Assembly (NCBI GenBank): GCA_963170055.1
Contig: CAUJGJ010000397.1
Coordinates: forward strand, 14,017,428 to 14,081,427
Direction of reading: 5' to 3'
Source: Halisarca cf. caerulea
Taxonomy: Eukaryota; Porifera; Demospongiae; Chondrillida; Halisarcidae
Length of the DNA stretch: 64,000 nt
The notes under the pieces are model-generated. The model was not told the DNA's origin and ran no database searches. It saw only the letters and a list, made by a program, of their open reading frames with translations. The translations under genes and the position numbers were made by a program. Positions 10,268 through 22,030 of this stretch are shown here, piece after piece (position 1 is the first letter of the stretch; each line of letters opens with the position of its first letter).

Positions 10268-12937
10268 TATGTGACCATTCACGGGAAAACATGTATTCGT
10301 GTGTCGGAAATGAAATTTTTCATTTTGCTGCTGCCGCAGTATTTATGCGAAATGTAGGTCCTGGTGATAATTCAGGGTCCCATACCCATTGATTGTAGTA
10401 GAAGTGGAAATGGAAAGTTGTTAATGAATAATTCATAGTAACGGTAATGATATTCATGTGACATTTAATGATATTCATAGTGTTTTGAATATTCATAATT
10501 GCTTGAAGTTTCAGTAAGAAGCTTCTATTAGCAGCTTGATTGCAGTGTACGGTGCACAAGTTGATGCTTCAATAGATTAAAAGATGTTTTTTAGGTTAAC
10601 AAAGCTATGCAAAATAAGTTTAACTAATTTAAAAACTACGAATTTACACGTCGGGGTTTGGCAATTTAGTTATGAGATCTTTTACTAGTTGGTGCAGCAG
10701 TCCTAGATGTGGGGCGTTTGTTAGCTGTCAGTGATGAAGGTGGTGGACAGGTGACATCAGCAGCAAGGTTGGATGAACAGAATTGTCTAATCTTGTCATG
10801 CAAAAATTTCTGACGTTCGAGCGTGAGACCTGGTGTGGGGATTTCATCAGGTAATTGAGGTGGGAATGGCAGCTGGGTTGATGCATGAAGAATGGTGTGC
10901 TCCTCTGCTGGATGGCTAGATGTCTTCTGCACAAATACTTTTCCGGGGAACTTGGCATCAAAATGGAATACATGAAAAGAGGTAATATTGGGCAGGGAAG
11001 AGAAGTACTGCCGAAAGAAAGAAGACCAGTCATAAAAATGGATCAGCTGTTCTCCTGTCAGGCTTCGTATCAACTGAACTTTGTTGGCACCAATGTGAGA
11101 CGAACTGTTCACGACATCTTGTATGCATTTCATAGTATCCACTCTGGTTCTCCGGTATGTCTTCTTGATAAGGCCAAAGTGTCTATCTGGTGCAAACTTA
11201 GTATGCCCTGAAAGCATGAATGAGATGGTAATGCGCTCCTGTTTTCCTGTGAGTACTCGCCAACAGAGATACTGCATTGAGGCATTGTTTTTATTCTGCC
11301 CAATGCAGTTGTCAGCATGTAAAAATATCTCAGGTGATGGTACAGCTGTGTTGTCTAAGAAGTGGTGGAGAAGACTGATGGTTGCATTAGCCCCTTTACC
11401 AACATTGTCCGCTTCATCAATGAGATAGTTTGTCTGCCATCCCAAAGGCTCACATGAGATGCCAAAAATCTGGCATTTCCTTGCTGTGAGAAAATAGGCA
11501 GGGCCAGGCTGTAGAGGGTTGTTGGGGAAATGGATTTGCTGTGCATAATCGTATGAATAATGCATCTGGTTCACTGGAGGAGAGAGTGAAGATGGCTGAC
11601 TCAGAGCTAGCTCTCTGCAGTTGGTGATTTGCAAGTTGTAGTGTGCTCTCTCCTGCTTTGCCAATTCTAAATGATCAATATATGACTTCAATCTCTGTTC
11701 CTTGTCAGCTTCTGTCAGATGGCCAGAGTTCTTCAACAATCTACAGTGGGTCTGGCATTCCATACAGAGATCATCAGCAGGCTTCATAGTTACTATGTAT
11801 GGTCGAACTCCATTCCAGACTGTGTGAAATTTTGTACGACCTACTGGCTTTGTGTGTCCATGTACACAAGACTCTGTGTATAGTCCGTAAACCTTTGCTT
11901 TGGTTATGTCTGTGGGCAGCAACAAAACACGGGAGTCCTTATGCGTTGGCATACGACCAGGTAGGGGCATTGCATGCGATTCTGCTATGTTGTCCAGGAA
12001 CTTAGCCAAATCTTCAAGCTGTGCAGGTGTACATGTGGTTGAAGGCTTTCTTTTCACATTTCCGTGGATTCTTTCAACCAATCCATTAGAGTCAAAGTGC
12101 TTGCAAAGATTGGTGAAGCGGTACTTGGACATAATGTGTAAAATTAGGAAAAAATCCAAGCGGATCCTGATACTACGAAACAAAAATGATGTATGTGGAC
12201 GGAAACTTTCCAAAGTACCCCTGTATGACGATGGAATACTTTCCTTATGGGTACGGCACGCAGACAACTGAGAAGTAACCACCAGATCTAATTCCATCCT
12301 CGACAGTTGGAAGCAGTCAGAGCGATGATTCGCAACCACCTCTTGCTTGAATTGGGTGCTACAAGGTGACTTATCAGGGCCAAATTTACACCCACAAGTC
12401 TTCTCCATAAATTCGTCAACAGTACCTTGCTCTTTCTTGTCTTCATCGCTTAGTTCAAGAGCAACGTCGGTGTTAATCTGGTGACCGAACGACGAATCCA
12501 AGGGTACATCATCGAAGCTGGCTTCTTCTTCTAAAACAGTCGATTCCAGGAGCGGTGGGCCGACTTCAAGCGAGTCATCGAGTGGCTGCCTCTCATACCT
12601 GCTCTCAGAGATAGATGTGGCTTCTCCAGCAGTTGTCTCTTCGGAAAAATAGCTGGTTTCGGCTTCCTCAAACTCCTTCTCTAGTGATTCGATAACGGCG
12701 CCGATCGGTATACGAGACATTCTTGTCGTAACTCGAAAAGTGAGCGCCGTACAGGCTTGAAACAAACACCAAAAGAAAGACCGAAGTCAACTACACTACA
12801 GCAAAACGCAAAATCTGTACTCGCCATTCACACTTTCGCGTAGTTCGCAACGAATCAGACCCGCTATTGATATTTCCGTTTATTGCCCGTATTTGCGCAA
12901 CTACACGAATACATGTTTTCCCGTAAACGGTCACATA
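10268..12937 (-). mobile_element. Complete DNA transposon with 35-bp TIRs and TAA target duplication
   Basis: The terminal inverted repeats start TATGTGACC and contain 'ACGGGAAAACATGTATTCGTGT', matching for about 35 bp with two mismatches (left from 10268, right ending 12937). Direct repeats TAA flank both sides (10265-10267 and 12938-12940). A single long minus-strand transposase-like gene fills the interior (10666-12720). The target was probably an intron of a minus-strand host gene. A 3-bp TWA duplication is typical of Harbinger, but this protein does not look like a Harbinger transposase. I cannot place the superfamily. Confidence 0.85.
10666..12720 (-). CDS. DNCxGQNKN-type putative transposase (DUF7869-like)
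   Basis: The frame is intact and gives 684 residues from the ATG at 12720; an upstream in-frame extension lacks an ATG. The N-terminal 150 residues are acidic and Ser/Glu-rich. Next come a cysteine cluster near 'CGCKFGPDKSPC' and a helical DNA-binding-like part. A Cys motif 'DLCMECQTHCRLLKN' follows, then a coiled stretch. The C-terminal half has 'LIDEADNVGKG', then 'LHADNCIGQNKNN', then 'SGHTKFAPDRHFG'. These three acidic or polar blocks fit an RNase-H-fold DDE-like core, with the two Asp in 'DEAD' and 'ADNC' as metal-ligand candidates. The basic, Ser/Thr-rich tail may be a nuclear signal. Proteins of this pattern are common and uncharacterised in cnidarians and sponges. Precise TIRs and target duplication around it argue that it mobilises its own element. 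Confidence 0.75.
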   Translation of the reverse strand: MSRIPIGAVIESLEKEFEEAETSYFSEETTAGEATSISESRYERQPLDDSLEVGPPLLESTVLEEEASFDDVPLDSSFGHQINTDVALELSDEDKKEQGTVDEFMEKTCGCKFGPDKSPCSTQFKQEVVANHRSDCFQLSRMELDLVVTSQLSACRTHKESIPSSYRGTLESFRPHTSFLFRSIRIRLDFFLILHIMSKYRFTNLCKHFDSNGLVERIHGNVKRKPSTTCTPAQLEDLAKFLDNIAESHAMPLPGRMPTHKDSRVLLLPTDITKAKVYGLYTESCVHGHTKPVGRTKFHTVWNGVRPYIVTMKPADDLCMECQTHCRLLKNSGHLTEADKEQRLKSYIDHLELAKQERAHYNLQITNCRELALSQPSSLSPPVNQMHYSYDYAQQIHFPNNPLQPGPAYFLTARKCQIFGISCEPLGWQTNYLIDEADNVGKGANATISLLHHFLDNTAVPSPEIFLHADNCIGQNKNNASMQYLCWRVLTGKQERITISFMLSGHTKFAPDRHFGLIKKTYRRTRVDTMKCIQDVVNSSSHIGANKVQLIRSLTGEQLIHFYDWSSFFRQYFSSLPNITSFHVFHFDAKFPGKVFVQKTSSHPAEEHTILHASTQLPFPPQLPDEIPTPGLTLERQKFLHDKIRQFCSSNLAADVTCPPPSSLTANKRPTSRTAAPTSKRSHN

Positions 12938-12940
12938 TAA

Positions 12941-13133
12941 AGTTCACCATTTTGGCATTTCCTGTAGGAATACAGTAGTCAAACTTGCCTACCTGATGAA
13001 TACATCATTGTAGCTCTACATATACCATTAGTAACAAAAGCACAAATCCCAAAGTTGCTCATGGTGCATTTTTGCATACTGTACATGTAACATGCGTGGT
13101 ATGTATGTTTATACTTTTAAGTGTATCTGCATG
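12941..13133. other. Non-coding spacer
   Basis: Short AT-rich sequence between the TAA transposon and the CCCH exon; nothing recognised. Confidence 0.3.
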
Positions 13134-13289
13134 CTAACTTTTCCAGTAACTGAGCTCCAAGGCATTATGTGCAAAATGACATCTTCCTTGGTATTCACAA
13201 GAGCGGTAACGACAAAGCTCTATTCTGTTGTATTGTGATTTGGCTCTCACTGAAACAAAATCTTTGCTTTCTGTTTCCACTCGGAAAAT
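13134..13289 (-). CDS. CCCH zinc-finger exon
   Basis: After an acceptor 'atttatgccag|ATTTTC' (exon start 13289), the frame encodes 'RVETESKDFVSVRAKSQYN' and then 'ELCRYRSCEYQGRCHFAHN'. The latter is a clean C-x4-C-x5-C-x3-H zinc finger followed by 'LELSYWKS'. CCCH fingers of the ZC3H7/HELZ group, which bind RNA, end in just such 'ELEVW' helices. The frame either stops at 13134 or splices at 'TGGAAAA|gttag'. The next exon of the same gene may be 9818-9469. No start codon is visible, so this is an internal or terminal exon. Confidence 0.6.
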   Translation of the reverse strand: MFRVETESKDFVSVRAKSQYNRIELCRYRSCEYQGRCHFAHNALELSYWKS

Positions 13290-13375
13290 CTGGCATAAAT
13301 GATAAATTAAGAAAAAAGAACTAATAGATGCTTCAACCCATGCCATACAGACAGCAAGAAGCTTCTTTCATTGTG

Positions 13376-13440
13376 TAGGTAGGTTATCTGCCATCTCACA
13401 TATAACAAAATGGCCGGTGGCTCACTGACAAGGAATTATC
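13376..13440. repeat. Left-end fragment of the 'GTAGGTTATGTGCA' MITE family
   Basis: 'gtaggtaggttat.tgc' followed by 'cacatata.acaaaatgg' matches the left end of the element at 31961-32806. Confidence 0.45.
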
Positions 13441-15036
13441 CCTTTACTGTGATACAAAGTGCAAATTTATCGGATGTGTTAAAAATGTGAATATACGATA
13501 ATTTTTCATGCTCTTTAGTAACCATGGCCCCATTTATTGAATTCTATTTAATACAGACATTGCCTCCGTTGCTATAAACTCTCACAAAGAAACTAACTAC
13601 TAACTTTCACTTGCCACGCTTGTAGGACATTGTTCAATATCCGAACGATACTTTACTGAGGGATGGTTGAAGCAGATCTCGTGCATTGTTCGGTACAAGA
13701 AATAATAAAGTTGACATTATACTGCCGAATTATGCCCGTAATTTCAGACGTAAAACGTCCATTGTTGCTGAAAATTATGCCCATAGCACACTTCGTAAGA
13801 ATTCAATGAAATTATGGTTGAGCAACATTATATGATGCATCATAAAAATGGTGGCCTCATATAAGCATCCTCAATATGTAGCTCCGAGCATTTTTGTGGA
13901 AGAATGCAGTGGAATTCTCCTTTTTCGGTTTGATTTCCTTCAACAATCTTAAAAAAGGTTCGAAATGCTGATTTAAGGCCAGCGTGGTATTCTCACGGCT
14001 GTCTCGAACTCGCCGTAAGACTCATACGCACTTACCTACGAGCTTTTGATAAACATTTGGGGAGACATCCATTCCCTTCCAAAATCATACCTTGAGTGAT
14101 TAAATTTCAAAAGAACTTATGTGCGCGTACCCATTTATTTGCCCGTAAATCTTCCGTAAGAAAAATATTCAGGCGCATAAAACGGTCTGTAATTAGGGCG
14201 TCTGTAGAAGCACACTATGCTTGTTTTGCGTCAACTTTATAATTTTTGTACCGTAGCTGTGTGTGTGGATACCATGCGTGTTTATCAACGTTCCTGGGTT
14301 CCTGAGGCTGGAGAAGAGCTAGAAGTACATGAGATGGGTAACCATGTAGATAGGCACCACTGTGGCTGTGATGTAAGTAAATTTCATCAGCGGAAATTAT
14401 CTATACAGCAGATTTATTGGATATTTATCAAGCTCTTTTAGATCCGGTCAGGCTGAAAAATAATTATTCCTTGTTGGATAAATTAGGGCCTATATGGTAG
14501 ATATGTCCTTGATAGTGTATAAATATATATCTTAGAACGGTATATTTCGTTCCAGCAAAAAACAAGGGAGGCTGCGTCAGTGTTTTGATAACATCCACCA
14601 TTTTTGTTTTATGTCCAAATTGGACATAAAACAAAATACTTGCAGATATAACACATTATTTACGAGTACTAAAATCCTCTGATAAAGGGTTATAATAGCT
14701 GCTATCACACTTTCTTCTTCATTGCTGGAAATTCAGCGCAAAATGTATTATACAAAATGTATCTGCTTGATATATAGTCTAGCTTCTGCATGAGTTCCTC
14801 CTTGTGTTTCTCCTCGTTTGAAGCTGTATCACATCAAATACAGAGGAAATGTAATATACTATAGCGATGTGGTTTGAAAATATTGTACAAACTTTAATAA
14901 TTCGAATTTGAGGGCCTATGATCCCCTAAATTGGATGGTGATTTCAAGTGACCTACATGCACAAACTCAATTAAGGATAGAAAAAAAAATAATTGGACAC
15001 TATAAGAAACAATTTATCTAACATTCTTTTACACAC
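13441..15036. other. Non-coding stretch
   Basis: Open frames here are short and uninformative; 14217-14441 is the longest. On the inferred minus-strand host gene this would be intron. Confidence 0.35.
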
Positions 15037-15358
15037 CTTTCTGTGATTTGTAGATTTACAAGTTCCAACTCTTCTAGGATTAGCCAACTGTGCATAGTAA
15101 CACTCCGAGCAAAATAACCGGAGAGCAGATGACTTTAGCGGATCAACCTCTACAGAATCAAAAGCTGTGGCTGATTGACTTGTCTTTTTCATAACAGTTG
15201 GCTGTTTGTGGGGTTTTCTTGTATAACAGTCATAAGATGATTCTGATTCTGCCTGGAGCCTTGAGGAGAGTGTCTTAGGTACTGAAAATGGTTTTCCGGA
15301 TGCTTGAATTTTGGTCTCATCACCTGAATCACTGCTAGAATCCCCAGAGTCAGTGTCA
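15037..15358 (-). CDS. Host exon, 3' half, split by the CACTA element
   Basis: The frame encodes 'DTDSGDSSSDSGDETK', then 'SSALRLFCSECYYAQLANP' and 'GTCKSTNHRK', ending at a candidate donor 'AGAAAG|gtgtgt'. The two Cys pairs (CxxC ... C) look like a zinc-binding module. Deleting 15359-22043 plus one copy of the CA duplication joins this piece in frame to 22046-22308. The joined exon of 585 bases is phase 0 at both ends. I think it belongs to the same minus-strand gene as the CCCH exons downstream, but that is inference. As it stands, the exon is disrupted. Confidence 0.6.
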
Positions 15359-15384
15359 CACAGTAAAAAATGGAGTGCTATATC

Positions 15385-15690
15385 AACACACGTGCTATTT
15401 ACACACGTGCTATTATAGCACACATAATGCTTAACACAGTTGAAAATTAGCACGTATGTTAAATTAGCACATCATAATGTGCTGAAACAGCATGTGTACA
15501 AGTACATACAGGCTACTTTAGCACACATATTGCTTAACACAGTATGGAACTAACACATGTGCTAAATAAGCACATCATAGTGTGCTAGAACAGCATATGT
15601 GTAAAAAGTACACATGGGCTATTTTAGCACATTGTGTATAGTTACTGTAGCACAGTACAAAACTAACACATGTGCTTAATGAGCACATGA
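15385..15690. repeat. Left subterminal repeat array of the CACTA element
   Basis: The core 'agcacac' or 'gcacatgtgct' recurs about 15 times in both orientations, forming many short palindromes such as 'agcacatgtgct'-like pairs. Likely transposase-binding sites, by analogy with CACTA elements. Confidence 0.75.
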
Positions 15691-16294
15691 TGCATGCTGC
15701 CAAGGAAGCCCTACAAAGGAAAGCTGAAGTCAAATTTGAGAACAAAGGAAGAGCCATTGCATTTCCCAATGCATTGGTTAGACATTGTAGCCATTTTTGC
15801 ATGCATGGTTACCTGACATACAGTTGCTACCATGTAGGAACAAAAGATCTCTCTATTACCCTCGAATCATAGTGGGTCTTACAGAGTTCCTGAATAGAAG
15901 AGATATGTACATTGTAAATTTGCTTAGCATCTTCCTTTTCCCGCACATCGTACTGTATAAGATTCATCTCTGTAGTTACTTGGGTTATCTGCTATATTGT
16001 CTGCCATATAATAGTCTAGTGGTATACCTACGTATATAGACTACTTCTATATATAAATTCCAGCTTCCAAGCGCTAGCGTAAATCAATCTGGTCTGGGAG
16101 TGTGTCCAAGTTTATACCACATGCATGCCGCGAATGCAATTGTATAGGCATCCTTGATAAATTTTGAACTCACTGCATCGATCCATATGCATTAAATAAT
16201 TATTTGTCCACAAAAACTACAGCAAATGGTACAATAACAATGATACATATATACATAAAAAAGTAAGTACACACATCAGCCTAATAGAATAATC

Positions 16295-19291
16295 CTAATA
16301 GAGGCACTCAAGTTCAACAGTGTCTTTCTCTGCAATGAAATACAGTTCTTGAACACGGTGCAAGTGTAAAACACCATGCCTTACTAAACTAGTGAAGGGA
16401 ACAACATCAATAGAGGAGCTAAGGGACACTTTATATGCAAAAAAATGTGGTATAAAAGTATGGGTTACAAAAATTTCAACCACAAAGTACTTCACATCTG
16501 ACAAAATGTAAATATGTGTGACACGCCCGAAAACTGGCTCAAATTCCCTCGGCGGTAAACGAACGATGCAGCCTACTTTGTACCATACACCATGAACACA
16601 TATTGAAGACGACTTTAAAATATGAAGAGGGAGTGGATTAAGACCAGATAATTCAGACAATTTCTCAGCAACCAAACTGTCTGCTGGTATTTCCTCATAC
16701 TTGGCACGGCCTATGTCATCACCAGGATACAAGAAAGGTGGTGACGGTTGACCCTCAAGATGCAGTAGTCTATGACAAAGTGACAACTGATGATTATAAG
16801 CCATGGAGAATGGTATATTCTTGAAGTTGTTTCCAATACGATCTTTGAAGTCACCATTTTTCCCTTCAAATCTCATGCACCATACAGCTCTTGGTGGCCC
16901 AAATCGCAGGATTTGCTGCGGTAAATGCACCAGATAGTGAAATTTAGGAGTGAGATGGACATCTGGGTAAGCTGCTTTAAAGTGTATGTGGTGGTCTTCA
17001 ATTAGAGTAGATAATAGTGCACAGTCATCAGGTGAGATGGAAAATGAGGTCAAAATTGACATGATTGACAATAAAGTGAGAAAACAAGCCCATTTGTCGT
17101 CACCTTCTGGAATATATTGACCGATGATTAGAGGCAGATGTCGGCCAAGGCACCACCACTGACTTGCTCTCAATGTGACCCGATCCAGTGATTCAATGTT
17201 TGATGGCTTGTTTGCTATCTCATGATATCCATAATCAAATGACGAAATTGACTGATTTAAACAGGCAAGTGAAAAGAATTTCTCATCGCAACAATGCTTC
17301 AACAACAGCAGGATTTCTTTGGCTAGTACACCTTCGAACAAAACGTGCATTATGTCTTGAGGGAAACACTTAGTAACATTAAAGAATTTAACATCCTCAA
17401 ATAAGGACTTCTGGTTAATCCCATAAGTAACTGAGATATGTGCAGACACAGTGGATCCACACTGAAGGCCACGCACTGCTTCAGCATGTAAATTTTCGTC
17501 GCGTATAGTGAATTGATCAGCTCTGAAAAACTTTTGAATATCATCATCTGTAGCCAAACACTCACGACACTTACGGTATGCAAATCCAACACCTTCCTTA
17601 AATCCACTAACAAAATTGGATGCAAGGGTATCTCCAGGCATTGCTAATAGTGCCCCTCTGTACGTTCTTGAACATCCTTTGATGTTGAAAACCACACCAT
17701 CTGGTTCACTCAAGCGATTTACATCCTTGACAAACTGACCCAAAAGTTTGCTGACACCATACTTTCGCAAATGGGATGTTTTACAAATTGCAAATGGGAT
17801 AATACAATGCAGCTGTGATCTCCACAGTAAACGGATGTTGCCAAGAACGAAGTAGAAAAGAGCCACTTTGTGCTTTTTAGTTTTTGATCCTAGTGGATTG
17901 GTAACTTCTACGTCATCATAATAGCCTATCAACTGGAGGGCATTAGGGTCTTCCTTGAAAACTGGGTGATTTTTGAAAAAATTTCCATCGCAAATGTCAC
18001 CAAGCAAACCATCAGTTCTTTGATGACTGTCATCAACTTCTGCAATAATCTGATCATTGTTCAGCAACAATTCTAGCACTTTCAGGATAGGAATGTAGTA
18101 ACCAAAATCATCTTTTAGTACAGCCCTCCTCTTTGAATGCTTACTCTGCCTCCAATGAATTCCAGTGTTATCATTGAGTTTCACTGCTACTGGTTCCTAA
18201 GGAGCATGAATACATTCTGCATTATAATACCTGCACATGCAGATGAGCTTGCATTACATGCATGCATACAACACTGAAACAATTATGCATGTATACCCTG
18301 TCATACATACAGCATGCACGAGTATAAAAAATGCTTGGAAAATGTGAACTGCATGTTACTATATATTAAATTATAGGTTACGTATATATGCACGTACTGT
18401 GGTACTTCTGATAATAGTGCATGCCATTGGACACTCCAAAGTATAATGACACATGCAGTATAATAAACCTCTTTGTAAAGGACTTGGTTTGAGAGCTCAA
18501 AATGTTTCCACCCTATAGTTTTAATACATTTTAATCTCTCAAAGAGGACAACCTCCCCATGCACACCTGCATGAAGCAGTTATATATTGCCCTGAAACAA
18601 CTATATACTCAGAGGTTCAACTGCAATCCATCAGAGTCATACAGTGTGATGAAATCATGCCAATACAATGCAGACGAGAATATTACAATACATACGTGTA
18701 TATACTCACCACAAGGTGGAAGGAGTCTTTAAAATATTGGTCTTGTTTGTATCTAGTATCCACGTTTCGAAATATGCCAGAAAGTTTGAAAATATCATGC
18801 CAATTCGTAACCTCTGTTGTTTCTTCTGGAATGCCACTATCAAGGAGATACTGACGAGCATCTCGCTTAACTTTAGTGACAGATTTCTGCAATAAAGCTT
18901 CAGTGTAAGATATGATCTTCCCTACACTATCGTGCGTTAAACCCTGTTCCCGCAAAGACAATACGTATTCTGCGGCATCCCAGTCATCACTCTGGTCTTC
19001 AGCGTCAGTTATCCAACAATCCAAGTTACTATCTGGAGGCATGGAGCAATTATTGTCTTCTGAAGCTTCAACGACAACGGTGCGAGGTGGTTCGAAGCGA
19101 TGGGCCCGCTGGATATGTTTCTTGAACGTTGTCCACTTTTTGAAAGCTTGGCCACAGTTATCAAAGCTACATTGTACTAAAAATTGTGGCTGATGCTGAT
19201 GGAAGGCAACAACATGTTTTACATGATCCAACGGCCGAGTAAACTGAAAATTGCAAAGAGAACACTGAAATAGTCGGGCTTCCGCCATCAT
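16295..19291 (-). CDS. C2H2 zinc-finger TNP2-like transposase of the CACTA element
   Basis: Two coding exons: 19291-18710 (194 codons) and 18196-16295 (633 codons plus stop), joined phase 0 across a gtgagt...ttag intron, giving 827 residues. The N-terminus has two C2H2 fingers ('CSLCNFQF...HVVAFH' and 'CSFDNCGQAF...HIQRAH'), then an acidic linker and a helical stretch ending 'TRYKQDQYFKDSFHLV'. Exon 2 continues 'EPVAVKLNDN', then 'GYYDDVEVTNPLGSKTKKHK' and 'FYFVLGNI', the pattern of animal EnSpm/TNP2 transposases. Later motifs include 'CRECLAT', 'CFPQDIMHVLFEGV' and 'TPKFHYLVHLPQQIL', followed by 'RFEGKNGDFK'. This last block is the conserved C-terminal domain that follows the catalytic core in this family. 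No frameshift was found. It is divergent from the SAM gene, with only 94 bp between start codons. Confidence 0.85.
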
Positions 19292-19385
19292 GAGATCGTG
19301 ACGTCATGATCTCGCTAATACGCATGCGCATTGAGAAAGGCGGCATTTTTGTGTTGCATTGTGGGCGTTGACGGGGGCACTGATC
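19292..19385. promoter_or_regulatory. Bidirectional promoter of the CACTA element
   Basis: These 94 bp separate the two divergent start codons. A near-perfect 22-bp palindrome at 19292-19313 (GAGATC ... GATCTC arms) is centred on a full CRE-like TGACGTCA. It is followed by 'acgcatgcgca', close to an NRF1 site, and by 'aggcggcattttt'. Such CpG-type sites are usual in TATA-less bidirectional promoters of animals. Function is inferred. Confidence 0.6.
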
Positions 19386-21797
19386 ATGGAAGATCTTTCA
19401 GTTTTGGAGATAGACGAATGGTTAAAAGAGAAGAAATTTAGTGAAGATATTAGGCACTCTTTTCAAGGTCTGAAAGAGCTTTAATCCTATATGTAGCTAT
19501 GTATAAGTTCTGTAGCTAATTTCCAGAACTTGCAGACTGCTGTGGCCTACTAGTGCGGATTTCTTCTATCTCTTGCTGAGCTACCTTAGTACATTACATG
19601 AAGGAGACTGCTAAATGGTATTGTTATGATCTATGCCTGATAAAAATAGCATTCTATAGTACTAACTGGCCTTATGTCCTGTGGATGGTTTTTGCCAGGA
19701 AAAGGAATCCACACTCAGTCGACATAGCTAACCAAATGAGCCCTTCTTCTTGTACTACAAGTCAGCATGAATGCTATATACAGGTGAAATTAGTGTAAGG
19801 AGGACATCATGTACAAAATGAGTGCCAGTAACCTGTATAATATTTAAGAGCATTGTGTGTTCCCCATGCATGCATGTTCCAAAATATGACCTGACCGAGG
19901 AATCTCTATATTTTTGTAGAGAATGAAATTGATGGTATGTGCTTTAAGGAACTAATTGGATCCTTTGAAGACTTCAAAGATCTAGTGCCCAAAGCTTCTG
20001 ATCGTTTGAAGATTAAAAAATACATCAGAACAGACTTTGGATATGTAATAGATGATAGTTCCAGAACATCATCAACTTTAAGCTCACCAAATATGTCCAT
20101 ATCAAATGACAGCAGTATGAACGATCCTCCTAGCACTGTCACAGTGACACCTATTACAATGTCATCAAGAAAGCGCGCAGAAGTCAGTACTTCTAGACCT
20201 AGTGAGTAAGCATGTGGGATCTATATGCAGCTTTAAGTTTTAGTTCAAAGTTATGTATAATTATATTCATTGACAATTTGCCTGTCATTTTCACGAAGCC
20301 ATGTTTTTTTGTTTTTTTTTCAGCGACAAACCAGAAGAAGGCTAAGAACTCACCATCCTCTGATTCAGAGGTAGAAATTCTCACTCCATCTAATAGCTCG
20401 GTTGACAGTTGTAATGAGTTAGAGAGTACTCCAGCATCCAACAAAGAGGTGAATCCGATGAAAAATAAACCATCAAGGAAGTGTTTACCTTCAGAAGTTG
20501 AGCTGCCATCCCACTATCCCCCACGGCTGGAAAAGGAACTGGACAAGTGTAAGAGGGAGCACTGCAGGCTCAATGAACTTTCTCGCAATCACCTCATTCG
20601 AGTTCTCAGTGACTTCTTCTATTACAAAGTCCAAGATCCAACTCCAGCACAATATACTGCCATGTCGTCTGCAATTGTGAGGAAATTCCCTTTTCTTGCA
20701 GACAAGATTCCTGGAGTTGATTCTTACGTATGTTGAACTTGAGTAACTTCCATTTGTTAACACAATGTCATGCATCTGCATGACCAATTATGTTTACTTT
20801 ACTCCTTGTTCAGGCATCTGTGAAGCGGCAATTGAGCCAGCGATTTAGAAACCTAAGACGTGCTTCCCACAAAGTTGATCAGACAGGACAACCAGAAATA
20901 TCAACTCCATCTTCCAGTAGTACAGTCGTGGCTACAGCTGATTATACACTGCCTGAAAGTGACTATCACAAGAGCATTGCTACTGTCCAAAAACAGTGGC
21001 AAAATGATAAACCAGGTACCATAGCGTTATTGTCTATGACATTCCATCGTAGACGAGAATGGATTAATGGTGAGGCTGAATCCATTTCAGAGATCCTGGA
21101 GATGTTTCCCTGTTTCAGGAGTTATGACTATGTACGTTTCTAGCACTACATGCTACTTTAACAGTATACTTTGTATGCTTGACTCAATTTATTGCTATTT
21201 TTTCTGTTAACATGCAGTTAATATTTGAATTTGAAAAACTGCAACCCAATAACTTCCATGACATGAAGAAAGGACTGATCAGACTAGTGTCACACCTTAT
21301 ACCAAGCATGGATGTGGACTCAATGGCTTCAGAAGATTGGGCAGCTCTTTTTCATGTTTTCCAAAAGGAGCTGCTCAAGTCTAAGCAACCCCTTTTCACA
21401 ATACTATCTGTAAGTCCTGCTTGATTTTACTGTTGCATGCAGTATTGATTTGTCACACATTTAGTAAGGGTGCCTGTCTTTTCCCATCTGTTTTTAGGAT
21501 TCGGATGATATAACTAGCGCTGTTCAACAGTCCAGGGTTGAGCCTGATCTACTGATAGTTGAGAGAGAAGGGAAGATATGTCAAGTATTCTTAGTAGCGG
21601 AATGTAGTGTATTAATGGAGATACCAATTGTAAATATGTGTTCTGTGTTGAAACTTTTACTAGGTAGCTATTATGTATTCCATCGTGCGTATCCAAATGT
21701 TTTTTTTACATTCTTACAAGAATTTTTTCTAGGAGACACTACTGACATAAATAGGCCATCTAGGTACATGACTTTTATTAACAGGTATAAGCTTTAA
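19386..21797 (+). CDS. SAM-domain accessory protein of the CACTA element
   Basis: Six exons: 19386-19467, 19920-20201, 20324-20727, 20814-21131, 21218-21409, 21498-21797. All have GT-AG borders and frames that close to 525 residues. Residues 1-60 form a SAM domain: 'LSVLEIDEWLKEKKFSEDI' then 'ENEIDGMCFKELI' and 'LVPKASDRLKIKKYI'. A Ser/Thr-rich linker follows, then a conserved block containing 'CLPSEVELPSHYPPRLEKEL', 'ALVKFPFL'-like 'IVRKFPFLAD' and 'SVKRQLSQRFRNLRRA'. The C-terminal part has 'RREWI', a DUF-like helical region and 'LVAECSVLMEIP'. Similar SAM-containing proteins occur beside transposons in cnidarians and fish. A role in DNA or transposase complex assembly by SAM oligomerisation is inference. 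Confidence 0.8.
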
Positions 21798-21884
21798 ATT
21801 AAATTTAGTGATATGCTTGATTTTTGTATTATTATTTAATTATTAAAGGATGGCAGTTATCAGATTTCAATCATTGTGTGAAGT

Positions 21885-22030
21885 GTGTGCTATATTTGCA
21901 CACACCTAGTATGCTATTTTAGCACACACCTAGTATGCTATTTTAGCACACTTTGATATGGCACATCAATTTGTGTGCTAAACCTGGAGACATACAAATA
22001 GCACACTTAAATGTGCTGAAATGGCACACC
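21885..22030. repeat. Right subterminal repeat array of the CACTA element
   Basis: Copies of 'tagcacac' and its complement recur about nine times, including a 25-bp direct tandem repeat 'ctagtatgctattttagcac' near 21907-21955. Confidence 0.75.
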
